From Vibrio sp. RE88 (lineage in GTDB: Bacteria; Pseudomonadota; Gammaproteobacteria; Enterobacterales; Vibrionaceae): a DNA stretch of 64,000 nucleotides. A model generated the notes under the pieces. The model was not told the origin of the DNA and did no database searches. It saw only the letters and a program-made list of their open reading frames with translations. Positions 1 to 9,575 of the stretch are shown piece by piece. The DNA lies in contig NZ_VTYQ01000005.1 in NCBI RefSeq assembly GCF_013113835.1, positions 310,001-374,000 on the forward strand, in the 5' to 3' direction. A program made the position numbers and the translations under genes. Numbering within the stretch: position 1 is the first letter of the stretch; the number at the start of each line of letters is the position of its first letter.

Positions 1-1
1 C

Positions 2-646
2 TTAGGTATCGTTGACCATCACCGCCTAGGTGATGTTATGACTGTAAACCCAATGGAAGCGTGGATTTGGCCTGTTGGTTGTACGAACACAGTACTTTTC
101 AACATGTTCAAAATTGAAGGTCATGAAATCTCACCGCAAATCGCTAAGCTAATGATGTCGGCTATCCTGTCTGACACCGTCGGCTTTGCTTCTCCAACTT
201 GCACACAGAAAGATAAAGATGCTGTTGAAGAGCTAGCGAAAATTGCAGACGTATGTGATGTTGACGCTTTCATTAAAGATCTTCTTATCGCAAAAACAAA
301 CATCGAAGGTCTTTCGGCGGCTGAGCTTGTAGAAAAAGATCTGAAAGGCTATCCATTTAACGGCCGTGATGTTGTTATCGGTCAGGTTGAACTTGCGACT
401 CTAGAGCAAGTAGACGGCATGATTGAAGCGCTGGAATCTGATCTAGAACGCCGCTGTGCTGAAGAAAGCCTAGCCTTTGCTGCAGTAATGCTAACTGACA
501 TCACTACAGCTCAAACTCGTCTACTATACAAAGGTGAGTGGGCAGAGAAACTGACTCAGCACGAGCAAGACGGCATGCTGATGATGGAAAACACGCTAAG
601 CCGTAAGAAGCAAGGTTGGCCTTGGCTTCAGACTGAACTGGCTTAA
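2..646 (+). CDS. ppaC: manganese-dependent inorganic pyrophosphatase (family II), 5'-truncated
   Basis: The frame is open from the window edge, so only the C-terminal part is present. It hydrolyses pyrophosphate to phosphate in the cytoplasm. The first visible residues, GIVDHHRLGD, carry the DHH signature of family II (Mn/Co-dependent) pyrophosphatases. An SPT/TxxD region and the DHHA2-type C-terminal domain follow, ending in KKQGWPWLQTELA, typical of PpaC. An internal ATG at 38 is downstream of the DHH motif and is not the true start. A strong terminator follows the stop codon. The family call is confident; roughly the first 90-100 residues lie outside the window. Confidence 0.95.
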   Translation, partial: LGIVDHHRLGDVMTVNPMEAWIWPVGCTNTVLFNMFKIEGHEISPQIAKLMMSAILSDTVGFASPTCTQKDKDAVEELAKIADVCDVDAFIKDLLIAKTNIEGLSAAELVEKDLKGYPFNGRDVVIGQVELATLEQVDGMIEALESDLERRCAEESLAFAAVMLTDITTAQTRLLYKGEWAEKLTQHEQDGMLMMENTLSRKKQGWPWLQTELA

Positions 647-671
647 TTCGCCGGTTCATTAACAAAATTCG

Positions 672-699
672 ACGCCCACGGACTTCCGTGGGCGTTTTA
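672..699 (+). terminator. rho-independent terminator of ppaC
   Basis: An 11-bp perfect stem, ACGCCCACGGA paired with TCCGTGGGCGT, is followed by TTTTAT. It lies 25 bp after the ppaC stop and just before the ribosome-binding site of the next gene. Confidence 0.9.
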
Positions 700-715
700 T
701 TTGAGGAGTAAGGAA

Positions 716-1099
716 ATGTCAGAACCACTTTCACCGCAGCAGATTGAATCCGTGCTTAAAATGCGTGAAGACGAGCGACTGAAGTACACAGTTAAAGAAA
801 TCGCTAAGCACAGAAAAGTTTGGATTCTTACTGATGAACACGGCTGTGTGATGCTCAACACTGAAGATGAGGATTGTGTACCTGTTTGGCCTCACGAAGA
901 GTTTGCCAATCAGTGGGCAACGGGTGATTGGGAACACTGTAAAGCAGAGTCGATCTCGACGGCAAAATGGTTTAGCCGCTGGACTTACGGCCTTGAAGAC
1001 GATGAACTGTCTATCGTGGTATTCCCAAACCAAAATGAAGAAGGTTTAGTGCTCTATCCGGATGAGTTCGAGTTTGAGCTGAAAAAAGCAGGAAAATAG
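716..1099 (+). CDS. DUF2750 domain-containing protein
   Basis: A 127-residue cytoplasmic protein of unknown function. The ATG at 716 is chosen because GAGGAGTAAGGA sits just upstream; a TTG at 701 in the same frame lies inside that ribosome-binding region. Features typical of DUF2750 are the pattern VWILTDEHGCVML near residue 40, VWPHEEFA near residue 62, and an acidic C-terminal half with DEFEFEL. It lies after the ppaC terminator, so it is probably transcribed separately or by read-through. The family assignment is from recognised sequence pattern; no function is known. Confidence 0.8.
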   Translation: MSEPLSPQQIESVLKMREDERLKYTVKEIAKHRKVWILTDEHGCVMLNTEDEDCVPVWPHEEFANQWATGDWEHCKAESISTAKWFSRWTYGLEDDELSIVVFPNQNEEGLVLYPDEFEFELKKAGK

Positions 1100-1115
1100 G
1101 AACTAATCTAGCCTA

Positions 1116-1901
1116 TTAATACCCTGCAATCTGAAACAACTCACCTGACTTGGACACAGCAACGGCGTTATTCAGCACTCCTTGGCGTTGATACTGATCC
1201 AATATCTTCTTAGCGAGCTTTTTCACTTGAGCTCGCTCCATCCCTGGCTCTAACGTTGGGTCATAAAGCATTTTCAATAGAATAACGTCCAACGGTGAAA
1301 GTAGATCCTCGGGCGTTTCATCATTGAAAATGGATGGATAGGCTGACTCGGCATCATTGGGCAATCCCATCACCTGAGTGATTTCTTCTACAATACAAGC
1401 CAACAATTTTCCATGCTCTCTTGCTTGGTCGACCGGAATAATGACAGTTGCAGAATCAATTTCACTCGTGGCCTGGTTTACCCTATATCCCGCTTTGCAA
1501 AGGGCGCCATGAATGTTTTTGAGAGCACTCGGGCCGATTTCTTTTTCGATATCTTTTCGCCAGTCTGATTCGCGGGTATAGATCCAGATGATATTGGCCT
1601 GTTCTCTGCTGGATACACGTTCGATTGGGTGGCGAGTTATCGACGAGAGATCTCTAAGTTGAGCATTGGTTAGCTCATCATGGAGATCTTGGTCGGCCAC
1701 TTTGTGTTCAACCCAAACCTTGATCGGTTGTTTCCATTTAACTAGAGGTTTATTGCCCTCTGAGTACTCGTTCTTTAACGCGACATCCAAAAATGCTTGA
1801 TTGATAAAGCTAGGATCTAGCCAAGTTTTGGTGGTGGTGTAAGCCAGTGTGGGGCTGAGTAGAAGCAAACCAAATACGAACCCAATCGCTATCCTTAGCA
1901 T
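1116..1901 (-). CDS. DUF2927 domain-containing secreted protein
   Basis: 261 residues with an N-terminal signal peptide (hydrophobic MLRIAIGFVFGLLLL, cleavage probably after TLA), so periplasmic or outer-membrane associated. The central IVEEITQVMGLPND is the diagnostic EE(I/V)TQxxGLxND block of DUF2927, which looks like a degenerate metalloprotease helix. The C-terminal half keeps the LSPLDVILLKMLYDP pattern. It starts 28 bp after sapF and may be the last gene of the sap unit. The function is unknown; involvement in peptide stress is only suggested by position. Confidence 0.75.
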   Translation of the reverse strand: MLRIAIGFVFGLLLLSPTLAYTTTKTWLDPSFINQAFLDVALKNEYSEGNKPLVKWKQPIKVWVEHKVADQDLHDELTNAQLRDLSSITRHPIERVSSREQANIIWIYTRESDWRKDIEKEIGPSALKNIHGALCKAGYRVNQATSEIDSATVIIPVDQAREHGKLLACIVEEITQVMGLPNDAESAYPSIFNDETPEDLLSPLDVILLKMLYDPTLEPGMERAQVKKLAKKILDQYQRQGVLNNAVAVSKSGELFQIAGY

Positions 1902-1929
1902 GTGGGACTCCTGTCAATCTTCAAACAGA

Positions 1930-2715
1930 TTACTTAAAACAGGTCGCTTTATTGAAGTGGCTTTCCACCATACGTTGAGTGATGATGTTGTCCGGGCAGC
2001 TTAGAATCTGCTGAGTTTCTCCTGCTTCGACCACTTCACCATTATGCATGACCATCACCTTGTCTGTGATGTGTTTCACGACCCCCAGATGTTGCGATAC
2101 GTAGATAAACGACACGCCCATCTCTTCCTGTAATTCTAAGAATAGGTTAATAATCTGGGAACGCATGGCCATATCAAGACCATTCAGCGCTTCATCGGCA
2201 ACAATAATCGAAGGTTGTAGAATCAAAGCGCGTGCTAGGCATATACGTTGTTTCTGCCCTGCCGCTAACATCTGCGGATAAAAGTAGGCGTGTTCAGGAA
2301 GTAGACCGACTCTCAGCAAGACATCTTTGACCCGCTTCATACGCGCTTCAGGTGTCATATTGGTGTTTCGCTTTAAAGGACCTTCAAGAATTCGACCAAT
2401 TTGAATGCGTGGATTGAGCGAGGTATTTGGGTCCTGAAAGATCATCCGAATCAACTTACAGCGAGTTGAGTAATCTTTGTGTTCTAAAAGCTCGCCATTG
2501 ACTCGAATTTCACCGGCGGTGGGCTCGACCATGCCTGCTAGCATGCGCGCTAACGTCGACTTTCCGGAACCATTCTGGCCGATAAAACCAAGGGTTTGGC
2601 CTGCTTCAAGCGTAAAACTGACGGGCTTTACTGCTTGATGGACCTTTTTACGAAACAAGCCTGAACGGGTAACGAATTCTTTGCTCAGGCCATTAACTTC
2701 TAGCAGCGCACTCAT
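1930..2715 (-). CDS. sapF: peptide ABC transporter ATP-binding subunit SapF
   Basis: A 261-residue ABC ATPase. Walker [10 protein letters not shown] lies near residue 47. The variant signature [16 protein letters not shown], with LSGGQ replaced by AAGQK, is characteristic of SapF. Walker B is IIVADEAL and the switch histidine lies in VSQHLG. With SapD it powers the SapBC permease, known for import of antimicrobial peptides and, in E. coli, for putrescine-related roles. Its ATG overlaps the sapD stop by 4 bp, indicating translational coupling as last Sap gene of a sapABCDF operon. Confidence 0.95.
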   Translation of the reverse strand: MSALLEVNGLSKEFVTRSGLFRKKVHQAVKPVSFTLEAGQTLGFIGQNGSGKSTLARMLAGMVEPTAGEIRVNGELLEHKDYSTRCKLIRMIFQDPNTSLNPRIQIGRILEGPLKRNTNMTPEARMKRVKDVLLRVGLLPEHAYFYPQMLAAGQKQRICLARALILQPSIIVADEALNGLDMAMRSQIINLFLELQEEMGVSFIYVSQHLGVVKHITDKVMVMHNGEVVEAGETQQILSCPDNIITQRMVESHFNKATCFK

Positions 2716-3710
2716 ACTTTTTTCTTCTCCATATTCAGCGGGAAGTGACAGGCGAACTTGTGGTTCTTAACTCGTCGTGTCATTGGCATCTCAACACACT
2801 GACGCTGTGCATAAGGGCAACGTGGTCCGAGTCGGCAGCCAATCGGTAAGTGCTGCAATGGAGGGATGGTACCGGGGAGAGATTGCAGTTTCTCTTTGTG
2901 AGGGATCCACTCACTGAAGTCCGGCATCGCTTTGAGTAAAGCTACCGTGTACGGATGCTTTGGTTTTTCTAAAATCTTTTTGGTGTCTGCGGACTCAACG
3001 GACTGGCCACAGTACATAACCGTAATTCTGGTTGCCCACTGAGTAATGGTTGTCAGATCGTGACCGATCAGCATGATCGATGTGTTGTTGACCTGATTCA
3101 TTCGACTTAGCAGACGTAGGATCTGAGATTGAGTGATTGGGTCGAGGTCATTGGTTGGCTCGTCCGCAATCAGAAGCTTAGGCTTCGCCGCGATAGCCAT
3201 GGCAATCATGATCTTCTGACATTCACCATCAGTCAGCTCGTACGGGTAGCTAGACATGATTTGCTCGTGGTTTTTGATCCCAACCTTGTGTAGTAGGGTA
3301 ATTGCCTGTTTCTTACGCCACTTAAAGCGTTCCCACCATTTGCCATCAAAAGAATGCGCAGGAATCGATTCGATCAGCTGGCTGCCCACTTCTTCCGAAG
3401 GGTCAAGACAGGTCGATGGTTCCTGAAAGATCATCGCGATATCTCGTGCGATTACGCGGCGACGTTCTTTTGGTGTCAGTTGGAGTAAGTCAACATTGCC
3501 CAGACGCATTCGGTCAGCAGTCACTTTCCAGTTTTCTTTACATACGCCAACAATCGCTTTAGCGACTAGGCTTTTACCTGAACCCGATTCGCCTACCAAG
3601 CCACGAATTTCCCCTTCGTTCATGGTAAGGCTCATGCGATCTACAGCTTTCATCAGTCCTTGAGGCGTTTCAATCTCAATCGTCAGGTGGCGAATATCTA
3701 GTAATGGCAT
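2712..3710 (-). CDS. sapD: peptide ABC transporter ATP-binding subunit SapD
   Basis: 332 residues from the ATG at 3710. A longer frame back to 3812 only overlaps sapC and has no family similarity. Walker A GESGSGKS, the SapD-type degenerate signature [10 protein letters not shown], Walker B LLIADEPT and the C-terminal oligopeptide-type Cys-rich tail ([15 protein letters not shown]) are all present. It is the ATPase partner of SapF for the SapB/SapC permease. The start codon overlaps the sapC stop by one base (TAATG), consistent with a coupled operon. Confidence 0.95.
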   Translation of the reverse strand: MPLLDIRHLTIEIETPQGLMKAVDRMSLTMNEGEIRGLVGESGSGKSLVAKAIVGVCKENWKVTADRMRLGNVDLLQLTPKERRRVIARDIAMIFQEPSTCLDPSEEVGSQLIESIPAHSFDGKWWERFKWRKKQAITLLHKVGIKNHEQIMSSYPYELTDGECQKIMIAMAIAAKPKLLIADEPTNDLDPITQSQILRLLSRMNQVNNTSIMLIGHDLTTITQWATRITVMYCGQSVESADTKKILEKPKHPYTVALLKAMPDFSEWIPHKEKLQSLPGTIPPLQHLPIGCRLGPRCPYAQRQCVEMPMTRRVKNHKFACHFPLNMEKKKV

Positions 3711-4597
3711 TATTCGATCCCCGCGTTGAGTGCCTGACGAACCCCTTCGCCGACTAAGTTGATGACTATCACGATGAACATGATGGCGAGGCCCGGCAGT
3801 GTCACGGTCCAAGGTGCTAAGTAAATTAACTCGACTGAATCACCAAGAATGGCTCCCCATTCCGTGCTAGGCGCTTGTGCGCCTAAGCCAAGAAAACCAA
3901 GGGCGGTGATATCAAGAATGGCGATCGATAAGGCAAGTGTGACCTCAGAAGCAATCACCACCAATATATTGGGCAAGATTGAGTTCCAAAGCAGGTAGAA
4001 GTCGTTTGCTCCATCAAGGCGTGCTGCCATGATGTAATCTTTTTCCACTTCTGTGTGCACGGCAATGTAAACCGAGCGAACGAACCTAGGTATCAACGCA
4101 AGGCATATCGCGAGGAGAATATTGAATTCGCCGAAGCCCAGAAAGGCGACAAAAATGATCGCGAGCAGCAGCGAGGGAATCGACATAACCGTGTCTAGTA
4201 GGTGGTTCAGCGTACTCGACACCAGTCCTTTGGTCATTCCGGCCAGAATACCAATCAAGCAGCCAACAACGGTTGCGATGAGGGTAATGATGACTGCAGC
4301 ACCAAAGGTCAGCTGAGAGCCAACGATGAGACGAGATAGAATATCTCTGCCTAAATCATCCGTACCAAGGAAGTATTCGACAGTGCCTGCTGGATTCCAT
4401 GACGGCGGAACCAGTAGCTCACCTGTTTGAGCTTGAGGATCATGCGGTGCAAGCCAAGGAGAGGCGATAGTCACTAAGACGATTAAACCAAGGCACCAGA
4501 GCCCAAACATCGCCAGGCCATTAGCTCGATAGCTGCGCCAGAAACGCTCGAACTGGGTTGGGATCTGTTCTTCCTGATATACGTTATCGGTTAGCAT
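3710..4597 (-). CDS. sapC: peptide ABC transporter permease SapC
   Basis: A 295-residue DppC/OppC-type inner-membrane permease. It has an N-terminal cytoplasmic stretch, a first membrane helix near residues 28-50, the conserved periplasmic HDPQAQ and [12 protein letters not shown] motif, and the EAA-type cytoplasmic loop ([21 protein letters not shown]) that contacts the ATPases. Several further hydrophobic segments follow. Its start lies 14 bp inside the end of sapB, so the two are coupled. It pairs with SapB to form the channel. Confidence 0.94.
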   Translation of the reverse strand: MLTDNVYQEEQIPTQFERFWRSYRANGLAMFGLWCLGLIVLVTIASPWLAPHDPQAQTGELLVPPSWNPAGTVEYFLGTDDLGRDILSRLIVGSQLTFGAAVIITLIATVVGCLIGILAGMTKGLVSSTLNHLLDTVMSIPSLLLAIIFVAFLGFGEFNILLAICLALIPRFVRSVYIAVHTEVEKDYIMAARLDGANDFYLLWNSILPNILVVIASEVTLALSIAILDITALGFLGLGAQAPSTEWGAILGDSVELIYLAPWTVTLPGLAIMFIVIVINLVGEGVRQALNAGIE

Positions 4598-5546
4598 ACC
4601 ACTCTTTCCTTACTAACGGATTGACCATAGCACCAATCAAATCTGAAAGAATATTGGCAGTCAGCACTAACGTGGCGACCACAATAACACCTGCCTGAAT
4701 CGAGACGTAATCTTGATTGGACAACGCATCCAGAAGCCAGCGCCCAATGCCCGGCCAGTTAAAGATTGATTCAGTGATGATTGCCAGCGTCAACATACTT
4801 GAAAGCTGCACACCAATCTTAGGAATGATTGGCGGGATGGCATTTCTCAGTACGTGTTGAGTCACAATCTCATGGGTTGAAAGACCCTTGATACGCGCCG
4901 CCCTAATGTAGTTCTGCCCCATGACTTCTGCTACCGAGGTGCGCATTAAACCGATGACTTGCGTCGTTGGTGCAAGCGCGAGTACCAAGCAAGGCAGCAT
5001 TAGGTGCTCCAGCACACTCTGCAGTGCGTGGGCGCGGTATTCTCCACGAGCGAAAAAGGCATCCACAATGGCAAAACCAGTGATGTGGTCTATTTCATAG
5101 AGAAGGTCGTAACGGCCAGCAACGGGGAATATTTCAAAATGCAGCGAAAAGGCCATGATCATCAAGAGCGCGACCCAGAAAATCGGCGCTGAGTAGCCAG
5201 ACATAGAGGTAAAGGAGATCGCGGTATCAATCCATTTACCCTGTTTCATGCCAGCCAAGGTTCCAATTGGAATGCCGACCAGAAGAGATAGGACAAAGGC
5301 GATCAAGCACAGCTCTAGTGTTGCTGGGAAGACCAATGCCAGTTCGTCGGCAATAGGAACACCGCTTTTGGTGACGCCAAAGTTTAGGTGCATTAGCTCG
5401 CCAATATAGGTCATCCAGCCGGGCCAGAAATCCTGAATTGCCCATGGAGAGTTAGGGTCTAGCCTAAGCAGACTAAAACCGACCATGGTCAGAATTAGCA
5501 AAGTGATGATAAACAGGTTGATACGTCGAACAGTATAGAGAAACAT
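4584..5546 (-). CDS. sapB: peptide ABC transporter permease SapB
   Basis: A 320-residue DppB/OppB-type permease with an N-terminal transmembrane helix (FIITLLILTMVGFSLL), a periplasmic domain, and membrane helices in the C-terminal two thirds. The EAA-like loop is IRAARIKGLSTHEIVTQHVLRNA. The start overlaps the sapA stop by one base. It forms the inner-membrane pore with SapC. The order sapA-B-C-D-F matches the enterobacterial sap operon. Confidence 0.94.
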   Translation of the reverse strand: MFLYTVRRINLFIITLLILTMVGFSLLRLDPNSPWAIQDFWPGWMTYIGELMHLNFGVTKSGVPIADELALVFPATLELCLIAFVLSLLVGIPIGTLAGMKQGKWIDTAISFTSMSGYSAPIFWVALLMIMAFSLHFEIFPVAGRYDLLYEIDHITGFAIVDAFFARGEYRAHALQSVLEHLMLPCLVLALAPTTQVIGLMRTSVAEVMGQNYIRAARIKGLSTHEIVTQHVLRNAIPPIIPKIGVQLSSMLTLAIITESIFNWPGIGRWLLDALSNQDYVSIQAGVIVVATLVLTANILSDLIGAMVNPLVRKEWYANR

Positions 5547-7165
5547 TATTTGACCCTCTCTACTGCATCGAAAGGTTGTGCGTTAAATGGACTCACTTTA
5601 AACCCTTGTAACGAAGCATCATAAGCTTGGAATTGCATGCCGTGACTGAGTGGAATCACAGGGAATTCTTCATTAAGAATGTTTTGCGCTTGCTTGTATA
5701 GGTTGAGACGGTAGCGTGGCTTGTCGACTTCCAAAGCAAGGTCGAGCAGGAAGTCGAAATCAGAATTACACCAGCTCGACACGTTTAGCCCCACTCTTTT
5801 TGAGTCACAGGACAGTAGTGGTCGCAAGAAATTATCTGGGTCACCGGTATTGGCAATCCAGCCTGTTAGATAAAGGTCGATATTAGCGTTGCTGGCAACG
5901 TCTGTGCGATCGTAGCGATCATCGGTGAGCAGATTGAGGGTAATACCGATATCGGCCAAGTTTGCCTGGATAAGCTCAGCGGTTTTGCGTGGGCTTGGGT
6001 TGTATGCTCTTGGTTCCAGCGGCACTGACATGGTCAGTTCTAACCCTTTATCGAACCCAGCTTCTTTAATCAACGCGATGGCGTAATTTCGGTCATAACG
6101 AATCTGGACACTGTCTTTTAGATAAGCCCAAGAGCTGGGTGGAAGAACAGAGTAGGCCTGACTGCCCGTGCCGTAATAGACAGATTCCAGAATGTTTTGG
6201 CGGTTAATCGCGTAGTTGAGCGCTTTACGTACTCGTGGATCGTTGAGGGCTGGGTGAGTGGTGTTGACGGCAATAAACGAAATGTTCATTGCGGGTTTCG
6301 CCATCAATTCAATATCACTCTGCTGCTCAATGATGGGGATTTGACTAGAGAGCGGTGAATTTAACACATCGCACTCATTGCGCAGCAACTTAGCGAGTGT
6401 TCCTGTACCACGGTGAGAAATATCGAACACCACCTGAGCCATTTTAGGGCGACCTTTCCAGTAATCATTATGACGTTTTAAGCGTACTAAATCGTTGACC
6501 TGAAAGTCATCAAGGTAGAATGGGCCGGTCCCGACAGGGTGGCTATCAAGCATCGCTTTGTCATCGGTCAATTCAAGCATGCTGGCGTATTCTGCCGAAT
6601 GAATTACAGCATGGCTGGTAGCAATGTTGGATAAAAAAGTATTGTCTGGGCGGCTTAAGGTGAATCGGACTTGGTATTCAGATATGGCCTTTACATCAAT
6701 CAAGAGATTTTGAAAGTCGATACCACTAAACCAAGGGTACAAGCCACTGCCAACGTAATGATAAGGGTGTGAAGAATCGATAATCCGGCGGAAGCTAAAC
6801 ACGACATCTTTTGCATTCATTGGACGTTTTGGCGTAAACCAAGCGGTCTTCTGAAACTTCACGCCCTTGCGCAAATTAAAGGTGTATTCCGTGCCTGCTT
6901 TGTTCACCGACCAACTGGTGGCAAGGTTTGGTATCGGCTTGAAGTTATTCGAGTCCAACGTCAGTAACGTATCAAAGAGCTGCGGGCTCAATGTCTCAGA
7001 TGTAATTCCGCTATCGACCAATTGAGGGTTAAAACTTGTCGGACCGCCTTGACCACAGTATACGAAGCCGTTTTGACGAATTTTGTTGTGATCAAGTTCT
7101 TCACCGCAGCCTGTAAGCAGGGTGACGCCGAAGATACTCAATGTCAGTTGAATGAATGCTTTCAT
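5546..7165 (-). CDS. sapA: peptide ABC transporter substrate-binding protein SapA (lipoprotein)
   Basis: 539 residues from the ATG at 7165; the frame also offers a TTG at 7189, which would put eight residues before the signal sequence. The N-terminus is a lipoprotein signal with lipobox LLTGC. The body is an SBP_bac_5 (DppA/OppA) domain, with the opening pattern FVYCGQGGPTSFNPQLVDSG and LATSWSVNKAGTEYTFNLRKGVKF. It should capture peptides in the periplasm and deliver them to SapBC. It is first in the operon and divergent from nothing: pspF lies upstream in the same orientation. A typical non-Vibrio SapA is periplasmic; a lipoprotein form is what the sequence shows here. Confidence 0.93.
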   Translation of the reverse strand: MKAFIQLTLSIFGVTLLTGCGEELDHNKIRQNGFVYCGQGGPTSFNPQLVDSGITSETLSPQLFDTLLTLDSNNFKPIPNLATSWSVNKAGTEYTFNLRKGVKFQKTAWFTPKRPMNAKDVVFSFRRIIDSSHPYHYVGSGLYPWFSGIDFQNLLIDVKAISEYQVRFTLSRPDNTFLSNIATSHAVIHSAEYASMLELTDDKAMLDSHPVGTGPFYLDDFQVNDLVRLKRHNDYWKGRPKMAQVVFDISHRGTGTLAKLLRNECDVLNSPLSSQIPIIEQQSDIELMAKPAMNISFIAVNTTHPALNDPRVRKALNYAINRQNILESVYYGTGSQAYSVLPPSSWAYLKDSVQIRYDRNYAIALIKEAGFDKGLELTMSVPLEPRAYNPSPRKTAELIQANLADIGITLNLLTDDRYDRTDVASNANIDLYLTGWIANTGDPDNFLRPLLSCDSKRVGLNVSSWCNSDFDFLLDLALEVDKPRYRLNLYKQAQNILNEEFPVIPLSHGMQFQAYDASLQGFKVSPFNAQPFDAVERVK

Positions 7166-7275
7166 AGAAAGAACAATTGCCAGAGACAAAGCATAATAGA
7201 ACTCCCCATTATGCCCTAATATCTCAGTAGTTTACCATTATTAGTTTAATGGTTTTTAAAATAACACGCGCACGA

Positions 7276-8274
7276 TCAGGAGAGTGTCGAGAGGTCATAC
7301 TTTCTGATCATCCCTCTTAACTGATGATAGCTCAGACCCAGCATATCGGCCGCTTTCCGTTGGTTAAACTTACTCTGTTCCAACACCACTTTTAGCAGGT
7401 GAATGTCTTGGCTCTCTTGCCAAGCTTTATAATCCATTGGAAAGGTAAAATTCGTGCTGGCGGTCTCTGGTTCGGCTGCTTCAATGACTTCTTCAGGTTC
7501 AGGTTGCCATTGAGTCGCAAAGGGATCGAAGATCAGGTCGTGGATGGGGTGTTCTTGTTGCCCGTGTTGATAGACTGCTCGCTCAATGACGTTTTTCAGT
7601 TCTCGTACGTTACCCGGCCACTGGTAATCGAGTAATGCTTGCTCGGCTTTGGGAGAGAAACCAACGAAGTATTCAAAGCTTAGCTCACGACACATTTTTA
7701 TTGCGTAGTATTCAGCTAGCAGCAGAATGTCCTCTTTGCGCTGGCGCAGTGGCGGTAAATGAATAACATCAAACGCCAGCCTATCGAGCAAGTCTGCTCT
7801 GAATTCACCATTGGCCGCCATTTCAGGCAGATTGGCGTTGGTAGCGCAGACTAGCCTTACATTCGCATTGAGCAATTGATGCCCACCCACACGCTCGTAC
7901 TGGCCGTATTCGATCACTCTGAGTAGCTTCTCTTGAACCAGCAGTGGAGCGGTAGCCAGTTCGTCCAAAAACAAGGTGCCATTCTCCGCTCGCTCAAATC
8001 GGCCTTTGTGTCGGCCTTTAGAACCGGTAAACGCGCCTTGTTCATGACCAAATAGCTCAGAATCGATCAGGCCTTCGCTGAGTGTCGAACAATTAAGTGA
8101 TATCAGCGATTGATCCCAACGTTTGGAGAGGTAATGCAGGCGTTGAGCAATCAATTCTTTACCTGTCCCTCGCTCGCCAATGATCAATATCGGTCGTTCT
8201 ATGGCGGACAGTTTCGACACTTTGTCGAGCACTGAAAGGAAAGCGGGTGACTCGCCGATGAGATTTTGTTGCAT
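7276..8274 (-). CDS. pspF: phage shock protein operon transcriptional activator PspF
   Basis: A 332-residue sigma-54 enhancer-binding protein without an N-terminal receiver domain. Walker A GERGTGKE is at residues 33-40 and the sigma-54-contacting loop GAFTGS at 80-85. Walker B-like LFLDEL and the R-finger region follow. A C-terminal Fis-type helix-turn-helix reads NQRKAADMLGLSYHQLRGMIRKYDL. It activates pspABC when PspA releases it during membrane stress. It is divergent from pspA with a 215-bp shared regulatory region. Confidence 0.96.
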   Translation of the reverse strand: MQQNLIGESPAFLSVLDKVSKLSAIERPILIIGERGTGKELIAQRLHYLSKRWDQSLISLNCSTLSEGLIDSELFGHEQGAFTGSKGRHKGRFERAENGTLFLDELATAPLLVQEKLLRVIEYGQYERVGGHQLLNANVRLVCATNANLPEMAANGEFRADLLDRLAFDVIHLPPLRQRKEDILLLAEYYAIKMCRELSFEYFVGFSPKAEQALLDYQWPGNVRELKNVIERAVYQHGQQEHPIHDLIFDPFATQWQPEPEEVIEAAEPETASTNFTFPMDYKAWQESQDIHLLKVVLEQSKFNQRKAADMLGLSYHQLRGMIRKYDLSTLS

Positions 8275-8383
8275 GAAACCACTCCGTTGGTGAAATTTAC
8301 CTACTGTTAGCTAAATTCATCATAGATTAGATTGAATTACAATGGTTGTTTTCGTAACTTAATGTTTTATATGAGTTTATAAG

Positions 8384-8400
8384 TTGGCACGTATCTTGGT
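8384..8400 (+). promoter_or_regulatory. sigma-54 promoter of pspABC
   Basis: TTGGCACGTATCTTGGT matches the -24/-12 consensus TTGGCACGnnnnTTGCW with correct spacing. The one departure is G for C in the -12 element. It lies about 90 bp before pspA and downstream of the region where PspF enhancer sites are expected. Transcription would begin near 8411. Confidence 0.85.
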
Positions 8401-8489
8401 TACTAGATAAGTAAGTGAAACCTACAATGAACATCAGATACAGCCAAACCGCCTTAGAAGTGATTGACTGTAGAATTAAGGAGTAAACT

Positions 8490-9158
8490 ATGGGTATTTT
8501 TTCTCGTTTTGCCGACATCGTAAATTCAAACATTAGCGCATTGCTAGACAAGGCTGAAGATCCTGAAAAAATGATTCGCCTTATTATCCAGGAAATGGAA
8601 GATACCTTGGTTGAAGTGCGTACTAACTCAGCCAAAGCGATTGCCGATAAGAAAGAGTTGGCACGTAAAGTTGAAGCACTAGAAGACCAAATTAGCGAAT
8701 GGCAAGAAAAGGCAACGCTGGCTTTGACCAAGCAACGCGAAGATCTTGCTCGTGCTGCTTTGATTGAAAAGCAGAAGCTGCAAGACGTTTTGAAAGGCTT
8801 ACACACTGAGCAGACATTGGTAGAAGAAACCATTGAGAAGCTGACAGGTGAGATTAGCAAGCTTGAAAGCAAAATTACGGAAACACGAGCTAAGCAACAA
8901 GCGCTGGCTATCCGCTCTCAGGCGGCGTCTAACCGACGTGATGTGCAAAAGCATCTCCACACCGCACGTACTTCCGAAGCTATGGCAAAGTTTGAGCAGT
9001 ACTCTCGTAAAGTGGACGAGTTGGAAGCGGAAGCAGATGTGTACGCTAAAACAGGTAACTCTAAGTCCTTGGAACAAGAATTTGCTGAGTTACAAGCTCA
9101 AGACGAAATTGAAAAAGAGCTAGAGAATCTTAAGCAACAGATGAACGACAAAAAGTAA
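8490..9158 (+). CDS. pspA: phage shock protein PspA
   Basis: A 222-residue peripheral membrane protein of the PspA/IM30 (ESCRT-III-like) family. It begins MGIFSRFADIVNSN, the amphipathic helix that binds stressed membrane, and continues as an almost uninterrupted coiled coil (about residues 25-220). In the resting state it inhibits PspF; under envelope stress it forms membrane-protecting assemblies. A good ribosome-binding site (AAGGAG) precedes the ATG. It is the first gene of pspABC under the sigma-54 promoter. Confidence 0.97.
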   Translation: MGIFSRFADIVNSNISALLDKAEDPEKMIRLIIQEMEDTLVEVRTNSAKAIADKKELARKVEALEDQISEWQEKATLALTKQREDLARAALIEKQKLQDVLKGLHTEQTLVEETIEKLTGEISKLESKITETRAKQQALAIRSQAASNRRDVQKHLHTARTSEAMAKFEQYSRKVDELEAEADVYAKTGNSKSLEQEFAELQAQDEIEKELENLKQQMNDKK

Positions 9159-9341
9159 TTAAAGTCGCGAGCGAGAAAGCACGATAGGTCGGGCGTCTGT
9201 CGCCTGACCAGTCTCAGATTATTCTTACCGCTTTCCATTTTTATTTCGAAGTTCTTACCTTTATTTAATTGATTTTATAACATCTTACGGCAGAGTAGAG
9301 GATCTACTCACGTAAAACTGTTGTCTATTTAGGAGTCGCGT

Positions 9342-9575
9342 ATGTCGTCTTTTCTTATTGCCGGACCTTTGATTGTATTTCTGATTTTTGTCGCACCTCT
9401 GTGGTTGATACTTCACTACCGCAGTAAGAAGAAAACAGCAGGTGGGTTGTCAGAAGATGATTTTCAAAGGCTACAGACACTGTCTGAAAAGGCAGAAAAA
9501 ATGCAAAAGCGTGTCGATACACTAGAGCGTATTTTGGATGCCGAAACACCTAACTGGAGACGCCGATATGAATAA
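9342..9575 (+). CDS. pspB: phage shock protein PspB
   Basis: A 77-residue inner-membrane protein. One N-terminal transmembrane helix (about residues 5-25, LIVFLIFVAPLWLILHY) is followed by a short coiled coil ending in LERILDAE. It signals with PspC to free PspF from PspA. It lies 183 bp after pspA; that gap contains a GTCGGGCG/CGCCTGAC hairpin without a U-tract. AGGAG precedes the ATG and the gene overlaps pspC. Confidence 0.95.
   Translation: MSSFLIAGPLIVFLIFVAPLWLILHYRSKKKTAGGLSEDDFQRLQTLSEKAEKMQKRVDTLERILDAETPNWRRRYE

Noticed and set aside
3713..3812. Longer sapD frame starting at 3812
   Set aside because: The extra 34 residues overlap sapC in another frame, have no family similarity, and the ATG at 3710 forms the expected TAATG overlap with sapC.
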